The position numbers were made by a program, and so were the translations under genes. Under the pieces are notes generated by a model. It searched no databases and was not told the origin of the DNA. It saw nothing but the letters and a program-made list of their open reading frames with translations. From Spirochaetaceae bacterium (GTDB lineage Bacteria; Spirochaetota; Spirochaetia; Treponematales; Breznakiellaceae), in the NCBI GenBank assembly GCA_031267955.1, contig JAIRYB010000052.1, forward strand, positions 1 to 7,952: a stretch of 7,952 nucleotides of DNA, in the 5' to 3' direction. Positions 1 to 6,302 of this stretch are shown piece by piece (within the stretch, counting starts at the first letter, position 1; every line of letters starts with the position of its first letter).

Positions 1-7
1 GAAAAAC

Positions 8-367
8 ATGAAGAAAAAAGTGTTCTTGGCAAGGATACTCGGCATTTTGCTGGTATTTGGACTGGTTCTTATCGGTTGCCCTACCAGCACATCCGATAAT
101 GGCGGTGGCGGCGACATCGGTGGCGGCGGCGATATCGGCGGCGGTGGCTCAAATCCTTTGATTGGGACATGGGAAACAATTGTCAACGGTCAAACCGTCT
201 CTTATACGTTTAGTGCAACCACACTGACGATAATGAGCAACGGTTCGCCAACCGGTACATATTCCTACACGCGTGGTTCTTCAAGCATCACATTGTCAAA
301 TGGAGAAACATGGCCTTATTATTTTGAGGGTACTGCTTTATACGTGAATGGGAATAAATTCCTCTAA
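8..367 (+). CDS. Small secreted lipoprotein with Gly-rich linker
   Basis: A 119-residue predicted lipoprotein of unknown function. Residues 1-23 form a signal peptide: basic start MKKK, then a hydrophobic stretch. It ends in a lipobox (Leu-Ile-Gly before Cys24), so the mature protein should be lipid-anchored at Cys24 on the periplasmic or outer face of a membrane. Residues 32-47 are a flexible linker built from GGGGDI repeats. Residues 50-119 are a compact, Thr/Ser- and aromatic-rich domain of alternating polar and hydrophobic residues beginning LIGTWE, which suggests a small beta-sheet or lipocalin-like fold. That fold is inference. The ATG at position 8 is preceded by too little sequence to judge its ribosome site, but the signal peptide fits it. 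The next gene downstream encodes a similar small lipoprotein with the same plan: GCP lipobox, linker, GxW-start domain. No enzymatic motif is visible. Confidence 0.8.
   Translation: MKKKVFLARILGILLVFGLVLIGCPTSTSDNGGGGDIGGGGDIGGGGSNPLIGTWETIVNGQTVSYTFSATTLTIMSNGSPTGTYSYTRGSSSITLSNGETWPYYFEGTALYVNGNKFL
101..148 (+). repeat. 18-bp in-gene tandem repeat (GGGGDI linker)
   Basis: Two full 18-bp units plus a partial third encode Gly-Gly-Gly-Gly-Asp-Ile, then a final Gly4-Ser. Copies differ mainly at third codon positions (gacatc versus gatatc). The tract is a spacer between the lipidated Cys and the folded domain. Copy number could vary by slippage, but this cannot be seen from one sequence. Confidence 0.8.
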
Positions 368-382
368 ATAAAAAAATGCTAA

Positions 383-418
383 TAGCCAAATGTTTTCATT
401 CTGGTAAGCATTTGGCTA
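383..418 (+). terminator. Hairpin between the lipoprotein genes, possible weak terminator
   Basis: A perfect 10-bp inverted repeat (tagccaaatg at 383-392, catttggcta at 409-418) is extended by one G-U and two A-U pairs, leaving a loop of about 10 nt. It is followed by aaaaatttt rather than a clean T run. A run of seven A at 370-376 lies on the other side, so it may work better as a terminator for leftward transcripts, or in both directions. It lies just after the first lipoprotein stop and before the second gene's ribosome site. Confidence 0.5.
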
Positions 419-441
419 CAAAAATTTTCGGAGATATAATA

Positions 442-807
442 ATGAAGCACAAAAATTTATTAACCATTGGTATAACAGTAATCTTTGTCACGCTATTTAC
501 TGGGTGCCCTCAACCAATAGAGGATGATGTTAAAATAGTACCGGAAAAACTTAGAGGAATATGGGTTAACAATTCTGTCATGATAGCCTTTACTGCGGCA
601 AGTTTATCATTCGGCGCAGGCGATCTTCACTCACCGGTGTATACCGTTACGCAGGTGAACGATTCTTCTATATTTGTTAAAGATGCCGATGGGGCGGTAA
701 TTCTATTTGCCAACTATACCATGCCCAATTCAACCACCCTAGGTCTTAGCGGAGGACAAACAAGTGGAACTGCCTTTGCCGGAACATATATTAAATCTAT
801 GGATTGA
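442..807 (+). CDS. Small secreted lipoprotein
   Basis: A 121-residue predicted lipoprotein of unknown function. The frame is open back to an ATG at 376, but that start would put 22 non-signal residues first and lies against the hairpin. The ATG at 442 is better: it has GGAG at 430-433 with an 8-nt spacer, and it directly begins a signal peptide (MKHKN, then a hydrophobic core). The lipobox is Phe-Thr-Gly before Cys22, followed by Pro, as in the upstream gene. After a short acidic linker (PIEDD), a domain from about residue 36 begins LRGIW and contains several predicted beta strands (MIAFTAASLSF, SIFVKDADGAVILFA). It ends AGTYIKSMD. The layout matches the gene upstream, so the two may be distant paralogues. 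They may be co-transcribed if the hairpin between them does not terminate. No catalytic motif is seen. Confidence 0.8.
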   Translation: MKHKNLLTIGITVIFVTLFTGCPQPIEDDVKIVPEKLRGIWVNNSVMIAFTAASLSFGAGDLHSPVYTVTQVNDSSIFVKDADGAVILFANYTMPNSTTLGLSGGQTSGTAFAGTYIKSMD

Positions 808-869
808 TTGGCATTTAAAACAAGAACAATCACCGCTGTCCGGTTTAAGCCTCTAAAAAACAAAAAGGT

Positions 870-985
870 GGAGTTTTGTGAAGCAAAACTCCGAAGCAAG
901 GGATAGGAGGGGGCGCGGAGCGCGCCACCACAGGACCCTCGCGGGCTTGCCTTTCCTTGCGGCATAGGCCCGTAGGGCCTGCCGC
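870..985. repeat. Cluster of perfect palindromes, candidate interspersed element
   Basis: Three hairpins lie in 116 bp. First, GGAGTTTTG (870-878) pairs with CAAAACTCC (884-892) around the loop TGAAG. Second, GGCGCG (912-917) pairs with CGCGCC (921-926) around GAG. Third, GCGGC plus AGGCCC (959-963, 966-971) pairs with GGGCCT plus GCCGC (975-985), with a 2-nt bulge. GCAAGG (896-901) can also pair with CCTTGC (955-960), enclosing the second hairpin. On the minus strand the first hairpin is followed by ACCTTTTTGTTTTTT, so it could terminate leftward transcription, although no leftward gene ends here. The composition differs from both flanks. It could be a REP-like or other non-coding repeat, or a structured RNA. 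Confidence 0.5.
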
Positions 986-1011
986 GCCCGGATTACCGAC
1001 AGAATACGAAA

Positions 1012-1041
1012 TTGCCACATTCTTCTGTTTTATGCTAGTAT
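1012..1041 (+). promoter_or_regulatory. Possible promoter of the oxidoreductase-rnhA unit
   Basis: TTGCCA (1012-1017), an 18-nt spacer and TAGTAT (1036-1041) give a moderate sigma70-type match in an AT-rich stretch about 80 nt before the ATG at 1123. Both hexamers are imperfect and other pairings are possible, so this is a weak call based mainly on location. Confidence 0.3.
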
Positions 1042-1122
1042 TTTTCCCACTGTTGTACTATTCTATGAATCTATGGGAAAGCGGCCGGGTATGGGCGCGG
1101 AAATTTTACGAGAGGAGCTGGT

Positions 1123-2121
1123 ATGGAAAAGCTACGGATGGGTGTTTTGGGGTGTTCCCTTCATTATTCGCTGAGGATTGCCGCGGGCCTGCGGGAATCG
1201 CTTTTAGTGGAGCCTTACGCGGTGGCGTCCCGGGACGAGGCAAGGGCACGGAAATACGCGGAAGACTGGGATTTTTCAAAGTGGTACGGTTCTTACGACG
1301 CGCTGCTTGCCGATCCCCAGGTGGATTTTGTCTACTGCCCCCTGCCGAACCACCTGCACCTTGAATATATCAAAAAATGCGCCGACGCGGGAAAGCCCGT
1401 ACTCTGCGAAAAACCCGTCGGCCTTAACGCGGGGCAGGCGGCCGAGGCGGCCGAATACTGCCGGAAAAAGCAGGTCCCCGTGATGGAGGCCTTTATGTAC
1501 CGCTTCCACCCCCAGTGGCGTCTGGCAAAAGACATTGTCCGTTCCGGCGAATTGGGGGCTGTCTTGAGTACCAACGGGATTTTTTCCTACAACCTTAAAG
1601 ACCCTTCCAATATCAGGAATATCAGGGAGGCCGGGGGCGGCGGCATCCTTGATATCGGGTGCTATACTGTTTCTTCGGCCCGTTTTCTTATGGGCGGGGA
1701 GCCGGAACGGGTGCTGGCCAGCTATATCCGCGACCCGGTTTTCAAGACCGATATTCTTGGCTCGGCCCTGCTTGATTTTGGCAACGGCCGGGTGTCGACC
1801 TTTACCATAGGCACCCAGTTCTTCCCCTACCAGCGGGTTACCGCGCTGGGAACCGGGGGCAGTCTTTCCATCCAGGTGCCTTTCAACATGTACGCCGACA
1901 TTCCGGGCAGGGTAACTGTCTGTACCGATTTGGGGGAGCGGGTAATCGAAACCGAGATTGTCAGCCAGTACCTGCTGGAATTTGACGCCTTCGCCGGCGC
2001 GCTTATCGGCAAAACCCCTGTTCCCACGCCGATTACCGACGCTGTCGCCAATATGGCGGTCCTTGACGCGCTGTTCGCCTCCGGCGAATCGGGAAAATGG
2101 GAACAGGTTAAGCGGTATTAA
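1123..2121 (+). CDS. Gfo/Idh/MocA family NAD(P)-dependent oxidoreductase
   Basis: A 332-residue soluble dehydrogenase, normal length for the family. Residues 5-120 are the Rossmann domain. The dinucleotide loop reads MGVLGCS (residues 6-12), then come the PNHLH segment (75-79) and the hallmark EKP at 96-98 within LCEKPVG, whose Lys is the conserved catalytic or cofactor-contacting residue. The C-terminal alpha/beta domain starts with EAFMYRFHPQW (122-132) and contains GGGGILDIGCY (171-181), the family's substrate-site segment. The EAFMYRFHPQW signature is typical of the xylose/glucose-fructose/dihydrodiol dehydrogenase branch, so the substrate is probably a sugar or polyol, but it cannot be fixed from sequence. 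The loop after GCS (LHYSLRIA) is slightly unusual next to the common GCARIA form. The start is well supported: GAGGAG at 1112-1117 lies 5 nt before the ATG. The gene is followed closely by rnhA, which suggests co-transcription rather than shared function. Confidence 0.9.
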   Translation: MEKLRMGVLGCSLHYSLRIAAGLRESLLVEPYAVASRDEARARKYAEDWDFSKWYGSYDALLADPQVDFVYCPLPNHLHLEYIKKCADAGKPVLCEKPVGLNAGQAAEAAEYCRKKQVPVMEAFMYRFHPQWRLAKDIVRSGELGAVLSTNGIFSYNLKDPSNIRNIREAGGGGILDIGCYTVSSARFLMGGEPERVLASYIRDPVFKTDILGSALLDFGNGRVSTFTIGTQFFPYQRVTALGTGGSLSIQVPFNMYADIPGRVTVCTDLGERVIETEIVSQYLLEFDAFAGALIGKTPVPTPITDAVANMAVLDALFASGESGKWEQVKRY

Positions 2122-2124
2122 GGA
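2120..2124 (+). promoter_or_regulatory. Ribosome binding site of rnhA, overlapping the upstream stop
   Basis: AAGGA at 2120-2124 overlaps the TAA stop (2119-2121) of the oxidoreductase gene and lies 10 nt before the ATG at 2135. It decides the rnhA start and implies translation linked to the upstream gene. Confidence 0.6.
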
Positions 2125-2134
2125 ACCGGGGTAT

Positions 2135-2632
2135 ATGGAAGTACATATTTATACCGACGGCGGCTGTTCCGGCAATCCCGGGCCGGGGGGATGGGCCTAT
2201 ATAATACTGCGGCAGCGCGGGAAGCCGGACGGCGGGAAAGGGGCGTCCCGGAAGGCCGCGGGCGGAACGGAGATACTCGTTGAAAAATACGGGGGGTCGC
2301 GGCATACGACCAACAACCGCATGGAGCTGACCGCGGCGCTTTCCGCCCTGGAAATGCTGAGAAAACTCAATATCGCGCCTAAAACGGTGGTTGTATTTAC
2401 CGATTCCCAGTACGTGCAGAAGGGGATGACCGAATGGCTCCCTGCCTGGAAGGAAAAAAACTGGATAAACAGCGACAGGCAGCCGGTTAAAAACCAGGAC
2501 CTCTGGATGAAGCTGGACGAGCTGGCCCCTTTTTTTTCCATCCAGTGGAACTGGGTCAAGGGCCACGACGGGAACGAGCTCAACGAACGCTGCGACGCCC
2601 TAACCCAGAAGGCTATAGAGCATATCAGATAG
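2135..2632 (+). CDS. rnhA: Ribonuclease HI
   Basis: A 165-residue RNase HI, which cleaves the RNA strand of RNA-DNA hybrids (R-loops, Okazaki primers) using two metal ions in the cytoplasm. All four carboxylates of the DEDD active site are visible: Asp8 in YTDGGCSGNPGPGG, Glu64 in NNRMEL, Asp90 in FTDSQYV and Asp154 in NERCDAL. The mobile His is His144 in WVKGHDG. The basic helix region that grips the hybrid is present (WLPAWKEKNWINSD, then VKNQDLW). The frame is open 59 codons further upstream inside the oxidoreductase gene, but that part is out-of-frame shadow; the ATG at 2135 begins the standard MEVHIYTDG start. Compared with the E. coli enzyme there are roughly 14-16 extra residues between strands 2 and 3 (about 27-55, Gly/Lys-rich) and a short C-terminus. 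The 3' end overlaps the convergent HAD gene by 8 bp. Confidence 0.95.
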   Translation: MEVHIYTDGGCSGNPGPGGWAYIILRQRGKPDGGKGASRKAAGGTEILVEKYGGSRHTTNNRMELTAALSALEMLRKLNIAPKTVVVFTDSQYVQKGMTEWLPAWKEKNWINSDRQPVKNQDLWMKLDELAPFFSIQWNWVKGHDGNELNERCDALTQKAIEHIR

Positions 2633-3434
2633 GCGCGCGGGGCGCGCGTTTCCCCAGAAGGGCGGCGGCTATTTCGGCGAAGCCTTCGCCGCATTCGCGC
2701 GAGGCGGCGAAGGCCGGCCAGTGTTTGATCAGGGCGGCGTAGCGCCTGACATTGGCGACGGCGCAGGCCAGCGGGAAGCGGGCGAACATCGGCTCGTCAT
2801 TCGGGGAATCCCCCACAAAAACGATTTCCCGATCGCCCGCGCCTCTCCGCCAGCCGAAACGGCCGGAAAGGAAATGTTCCGCCATGGAAAGTTTGTCGTA
2901 GGCGCCCATCCAGATATTGACATGTATTGAAGAAACCTTGGCCCTGGCGCCTTCGGCTTCCGCGATAAGGCGGATCTTTTCGGCGGCGTCCAGGGAGAGG
3001 ACGGGCTCCTCCTCGGCAAAGTCAACGGCAAGGTCGAAGAGGCGGGCAAACTGATCCTTGGCGGCCCTGGCCCCCGGGACTTCTTCAAGGACGCGGCGGC
3101 GGATACGTTCCAGAACAGGGTGGTTATTGCGTACCGCGCCGGGGTGGAAGTCCTGCCGCAAAAGCGGCCTGTTGTCCCTTTCTTCCCAAAACGCCAGGGC
3201 GCCGTTCTCTCCGATCACGCCGTCCACGGGCCATTCGCGGGCGATAAGGTCGCACCAGCCCGCGGAACGGCCGGTAACAGGGACAAGCTTCAGCCCGGCG
3301 CGGTGGAGGTCCCACAGGGCCTGGTACGAAGCATCCATGAGCCTGCCTTCGCGGGTAAGGGTATCGTCAATATCCATGAGAATATAGCGAACGCCCTCCG
3401 CGTCGGAGGGCGTCATTTCTTCAATGGGGATCAT
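2625..3434 (-). CDS. HAD-superfamily hydrolase (HAD-IIB/Cof type phosphatase)
   Basis: A 269-residue predicted small-molecule phosphatase. All four HAD motifs are present: motif I DIDDT (21-25, nucleophile Asp21, acid/base Asp23), motif II Thr54 in VPVTGRS, motif III Lys181 in AYDK, and motif IV GDSPND (208-213) for Mg binding. Between motifs II and III, a cap of about 90 residues containing DLAVDFAEEE and HVNIWMG, together with the IGENGAL segment (74-80), is typical of the C2 cap (type IIB) group that includes sugar-phosphate phosphatases. The substrate is unknown. The frame extends to a TTG at 3491, but that start has no spaced ribosome site and would add 19 non-conserved residues across a hairpin. 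I prefer the ATG at 3434, although its upstream site (AAAGG about 12 nt away) is also weak; ATG 3416 is an alternative. It lies 61 bp after the RlpA-like gene on the same strand and its end overlaps rnhA. Confidence 0.88.
   Translation of the reverse strand: MIPIEEMTPSDAEGVRYILMDIDDTLTREGRLMDASYQALWDLHRAGLKLVPVTGRSAGWCDLIAREWPVDGVIGENGALAFWEERDNRPLLRQDFHPGAVRNNHPVLERIRRRVLEEVPGARAAKDQFARLFDLAVDFAEEEPVLSLDAAEKIRLIAEAEGARAKVSSIHVNIWMGAYDKLSMAEHFLSGRFGWRRGAGDREIVFVGDSPNDEPMFARFPLACAVANVRRYAALIKHWPAFAASRECGEGFAEIAAALLGKRAPRAPI
2634..2651 (+). terminator. Possible rnhA terminator inside the convergent gene
   Basis: Directly after the rnhA stop, CGCGC (2634-2638) can pair with GCGCG (2644-2648), followed by only TTT. 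The stem is GC-rich but short, and it lies within the last codons of the opposite-strand HAD gene (encoding KRAPRAP). Weak call. Confidence 0.3.
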
Positions 3435-3466
3435 ATAACAGGAAGGCCTTTCCCCGCATAAAATAT

Positions 3467-3487
3467 CCGGCCGCTTCCGGCGGCCGG
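3467..3487 (-). terminator. GC hairpin between the RlpA-like and HAD genes
   Basis: CCGGCCGC (3467-3474) pairs perfectly with GCGGCCGG (3480-3487) around a 5-nt loop. Read on the minus strand it follows the RlpA-like stop by about 8 nt and is followed by ATATTTTAT, a short, broken U tract. It is a plausible weak terminator or attenuator that would lower HAD expression relative to the envelope genes. Confidence 0.5.
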
Positions 3488-3495
3488 GCAAATTC

Positions 3496-5025
3496 CTAAT
3501 TTTCTTCCCGGATGATTATTTCCCGGAAACCCGCATAACCCAGAAGGCGGGCTACTTCGCTCATATCGCGGGCGCGCACCCCGGAAAGCACCACGCGGTA
3601 CATTTCCCCATACCGTTCGTAAGCCGGGGTAAACCCAAGGATTACCAGGTGATCAAAGGCTTCGCGGGCGTTGACCGTACTCTTGTACGCGCCAACCTGG
3701 ACCCGGTAGACATGGTAGCCGCCGGCCGGGGGCATGGCCGGCTTAACCGTAGCGGGGGGCAGGCTGTAGTTAGGCTCCCATTCAACCGGCCCCGGCGTTA
3801 TTCTCTGGGTGGGCTGGGCCTGCGGGGGCGCCGCCCGTGCGGCCGGCCTGGAAGCCCTCGGCGGTTCGTACTCTTCAGGCGCTGGGGCAGGGGTTTGGAC
3901 TACCGGGGCGGGGGCCTGGACTACCGGAGCCGGAGCCGCAGGGGCCGGGGCTGCTGCCGGGGCCTGCGTTTGGGGGATGGTCGCGTAAGTATACGTGGGC
4001 GAGCCGCCGTTCATTCCCGGGGGGGTTGTGTATATAGGGACGACCATTATATTGGGCGTCTGGGATGTCGAATTCTGCGGCGGAGAAGCGGCGGCCGCAG
4101 GCGCTACCACGGTCGGCCCCATCATGGTGGGGGTACTGGTGGGCGAACTTGTGGGCGCGGTATTCGGCGCGTTTGTCGTGACCGGCGCGGTTGTGGTATT
4201 AGGGGCCGGGGATACTATCGGCGTGGAGGTGGCGGTATACGGCGTATTCGCGGTATTCGGGGTATTGGCCGTATTCGGCGCGGTTGTGGGCGCGGTATTC
4301 GGGGCCGAAGCCATAGTCGGGGCGGTTGTCGGCAGCGCGGCGATCACGGGCGATGCGCCGGCAGGAGCCGCCGGGGTCTGGGCCGGCTGTACAACAGGCT
4401 GGGGCTGGGCCTGGACTATGGGCTGGGGTACAGGCTGGGGCTGGGGCTGAGGTTCGGGTTCCGGCGCGGGCTTGGGTTCCGGTTCCGGCTCGCGGGGCTG
4501 GGGCTGGGGTTCCGGCTGGGGTTCCGGCTCGGGTTCAGGCGCCAGTGCGGGTTCAGGCGCCGGTGCGGGTTCCGGCTCGGGTTCAGGTTCCGGCTCGGGT
4601 TCAGGCGCTGGTTCGGGTATAACTTCCGGCACCGGCTCGGGTTCCGGCTCCTCGGGCGGAGGCGGGGGCGGCGCTACATCGCGCTGGGCGGGGCGCCTGT
4701 TTTCGATAACTTCAATGGCAACGGGGGTAGTACCCTCGCCCATACCCAGGCTTTGCGCGGCGGCCGCGGAAAGGTCGATAATGCGGTTTTCCGACGCGGG
4801 GACACGGCCGGCTACGGTAACAATAACCTGCTGGCCGTTTTGCTGGTTGGTAACCCTAAGCTGGGTACCTATGGGAAGGCTTGGATGAGCGGCCGAGAGG
4901 CCGGGGGCAGTCAATTGATGCGTGGCAGGTCCTGATTGCCGAAAGTTCCTGATTTGCTGTGCATAAGAGACTGAAACTACCAACAAACCGCATATCGCAA
5001 CCATCAGGATCTGCCTCGTTTTCAT
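3496..5025 (-). CDS. RlpA-like double-psi beta-barrel protein with SPOR domain
   Basis: A 509-residue exported envelope protein. Residues 1-22 are a signal peptide (MKTRQ, hydrophobic core, SYA|QQ). Residues about 30-108 match the RlpA double-psi beta-barrel: SAAHPSLPIGTQLRVTN (44-60), VIVTVAGRVP (67-76) and RIIDLSAAAAQSLG (81-94). Residues about 115-430 are a long unstructured linker: poly-Pro, EP/QP repeats (about 126-200), an Asn/Thr/Ala/Pro tract (about 230-300), then Ala/Pro with VVQAPAP repeats. Residues 435-509 are a SPOR domain (YRVQVGAYKS, ending FREIIIRE) that binds denuded peptidoglycan, typically at septa. RlpA proteins with this layout are lytic transglycosylases in some bacteria. 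Here His47 is kept, but the Asp of the usual NDRGP motif is Gly73, and the ASWYG/TASGE segment is missing, so catalysis is doubtful. The start is firm: GGAGG 10 nt upstream and an ATGA overlap with the preceding gene. Confidence 0.88.
   Translation of the reverse strand: MKTRQILMVAICGLLVVSVSYAQQIRNFRQSGPATHQLTAPGLSAAHPSLPIGTQLRVTNQQNGQQVIVTVAGRVPASENRIIDLSAAAAQSLGMGEGTTPVAIEVIENRRPAQRDVAPPPPPPEEPEPEPVPEVIPEPAPEPEPEPEPEPEPAPAPEPALAPEPEPEPQPEPQPQPREPEPEPKPAPEPEPQPQPQPVPQPIVQAQPQPVVQPAQTPAAPAGASPVIAALPTTAPTMASAPNTAPTTAPNTANTPNTANTPYTATSTPIVSPAPNTTTAPVTTNAPNTAPTSSPTSTPTMMGPTVVAPAAAASPPQNSTSQTPNIMVVPIYTTPPGMNGGSPTYTYATIPQTQAPAAAPAPAAPAPVVQAPAPVVQTPAPAPEEYEPPRASRPAARAAPPQAQPTQRITPGPVEWEPNYSLPPATVKPAMPPAGGYHVYRVQVGAYKSTVNAREAFDHLVILGFTPAYERYGEMYRVVLSGVRARDMSEVARLLGYAGFREIIIREEN
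4426..4650 (-). repeat. Glu-Pro/Gln-Pro repeat tract in the RlpA-like gene
   Basis: The gene encodes about 75 residues of mainly EP and QP dipeptides (residues 126-200). The DNA is a purine/pyrimidine-patterned array of ggttc/cggctc-type hexamers that is prone to slippage. The regular pattern also creates long open frames on the opposite strand that are not genes. The acidic-Pro tract probably forms an extended rod through the periplasm. Confidence 0.8.
5022..5025 (-). other. ATGA stop-start overlap
   Basis: The beta-barrel gene's TGA (5024-5022) overlaps the RlpA-like gene's ATG (5025-5023). The ribosome site GGAGG (5040-5036) lies inside the last codons of the upstream gene (encoding M-E-V). 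This is a classic translational-coupling arrangement. Confidence 0.9.
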
Positions 5026-6302
5026 TCTACTTGAACCTCCATTTGACGTTCATGCTTAAAGAGCCCAATTTCATAACCGACCATAAGGGTAAATTTATGA
5101 CGGTCGATGGCTATATACTGGCCGTTCAAAGTGCTTTTGCCGTCTTTATCTTTGAATGTCAGCGTGCCGAAATCTTTGGAATAGCGCATATCGATTACCA
5201 GAGCGCCCGGGCCCATTTTTATGCCTGTATAGAAACCGAAAGTCATACCCAGGGGGACTCCGTCCACGCTGACCTGCACGGTATTCGATTCTTCTTCCAC
5301 GTATGCACCTGGGCCAGGAGTCCCTTGGATATTGTCCACAAGCCTGTTGGTTCTGGACTGGGCTTCTCCCAGGGGAAGGTAGAAATAAGCGCCCCCGTAA
5401 GGGGCGAGCATAAGGGGCCCATAGCTGAATTCAATTTTAAGCATAAGGGGAAAGGTAAACGAGAAGAAGCTGTACTCATCGGTCCAAAGGCCGTTCTTGT
5501 TTACTTCCTGCTTGGGTATAGTATCCGGGTAGTGGTAAGAATACCCCGCCCATTCCCAGGAAAAGTGCACCTCGGTTTGAAGCTCCAGATAGAGCTTGGG
5601 ATCGCCATTGAGGGGGATATTGAGGAAAGGCACCATTATTGTAAGCGAAGCCGCGGGCGAAATGCCTATGCCCGAGCCGTTGAAATCCGGGGCTTTATTG
5701 CCGTCACTATTGTAACCTTGCAGATCCTTGTTCCAGGCCAGAGTACCGCCGGTGAGCAATCCCAGATACAGCCACTTGGTACGCCAGTTCAGGTCTTCCA
5801 GCATATTCTTGGAGGGAATATTGCCCAAAAGGGACCAGACCAGAATCGGCACCAGGTCCAGGGCTTCTTCCAGGTCCACATAAACCATTTCCTCGGAAAG
5901 CAGGAGGCTTGAATCGGCCAAACGCCAGAGGGATATCTGGAACAGCATGTCGCCGACTTCCTCTACCAGGGTGCCGGAGATTGAATACTCCGCTCCCTGC
6001 GAGGCATCGGTCGGGTTAACTGTGTCGGATGTCATAGCGTTTGACTGCACTATCGTAAAACCTTCCGTTCTTTGGACTTCCGCGATCATGGCTTCCATTA
6101 TTGGGTCCGCGTCCTCCAGATTGGTCCCTGTGATGGGCATTATCTGGACGGCCGTGGTAAGCCTGACGTCATCGGCAAATACGGCAAAAGGCATGAACAA
6201 GAACAGCGAAAAACCAACGAACACCAGGGGGATCCGCCTCTCTATCCTGTTTTTCCTTTTCCCGCTGAAATTAAACAAACCCTTCGTGTCTCTTTTCCGC
6301 AT
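5022..6302 (-). CDS. Outer-membrane beta-barrel protein with N-terminal periplasmic domain
   Basis: A 426-residue protein of unknown function, probably in the outer membrane. The first 44 residues are an export signal with an unusually long basic n-region (KRKNRIERR), a hydrophobic core and the cleavage-like end AVFA|DD. Residues about 45-165 form a small alpha/beta domain (AVQIMPITG, DPIMEAMIAEVQ, FTIVQS, AEYSISGTLVEEVGDMLFQISLWRL) that resembles the lipoprotein/TolB-N/FlgO-like domains which sum component proteins, but the match is only by look. From about 177 to 416 there are alternating amphipathic strands rich in Tyr, Trp, Phe and Gly (WLYLGLLTGGTLAW, KLYLELQTEVHFSWEW, FGFYTGIKMGPGALVIDMRY) ending in FTLMVGYEIGLF. 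This is a beta-barrel pattern of perhaps 8-10 strands. A hydrophilic tail (KHERQMEVQVE) follows the final strand, and its codons carry the next gene's ribosome site. The ATG at 6302 has only a weak AAGAG-like site. Coupling to the RlpA-like gene suggests a shared envelope role. Confidence 0.8.
   Translation of the reverse strand: MRKRDTKGLFNFSGKRKNRIERRIPLVFVGFSLFLFMPFAVFADDVRLTTAVQIMPITGTNLEDADPIMEAMIAEVQRTEGFTIVQSNAMTSDTVNPTDASQGAEYSISGTLVEEVGDMLFQISLWRLADSSLLLSEEMVYVDLEEALDLVPILVWSLLGNIPSKNMLEDLNWRTKWLYLGLLTGGTLAWNKDLQGYNSDGNKAPDFNGSGIGISPAASLTIMVPFLNIPLNGDPKLYLELQTEVHFSWEWAGYSYHYPDTIPKQEVNKNGLWTDEYSFFSFTFPLMLKIEFSYGPLMLAPYGGAYFYLPLGEAQSRTNRLVDNIQGTPGPGAYVEEESNTVQVSVDGVPLGMTFGFYTGIKMGPGALVIDMRYSKDFGTLTFKDKDGKSTLNGQYIAIDRHKFTLMVGYEIGLFKHERQMEVQVE

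Larger units (their letters stand above)
808..1122. other. Gene-less spacer with palindromes and possible promoter
   Basis: No reading frame here has a convincing start, ribosome site or protein-like composition. The left part (808-869) is AT-rich, the middle (870-985) is a GC-rich palindrome cluster, and the right part (990-1110) is AT-rich again and probably contains the promoter of the downstream oxidoreductase gene. Open frames that cross it (714-965 leftward, 957-1364 rightward) read through the palindromes and look like chance frames. Confidence 0.6.

Noticed and set aside
957..1364. Rightward open frame (135 codons) across the palindromes into the oxidoreductase gene
   Set aside because: It overlaps the clear Gfo/Idh/MocA frame from 1123 in another frame and begins inside a hairpin.
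3435..3491. TTG start for the HAD phosphatase at 3491
   Set aside because: No properly spaced ribosome site, the added 19 residues are not HAD-like, and the segment spans a strong hairpin.
4126..4650. CRISPR-like or satellite array in the repetitive stretch
   Set aside because: The repeats are short, in frame and encode EP/QP and Asn/Thr/Pro tracts of the RlpA-like protein. There are no fixed repeats with unique spacers.
3649..4935. Long rightward open frame (428 codons) opposite the RlpA-like gene
   Set aside because: It is a Gly/Arg-rich shadow of the Pro/Glu/Ala-rich linker. It has no ribosome site and no domain, while the minus-strand protein has a signal peptide and two recognisable domains.
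4959..5912. Rightward open frame (317 codons) opposite the beta-barrel gene
   Set aside because: The opposite strand encodes a coherent exported beta-barrel protein with coupled start and stop. This frame has no signal, domain or start context.
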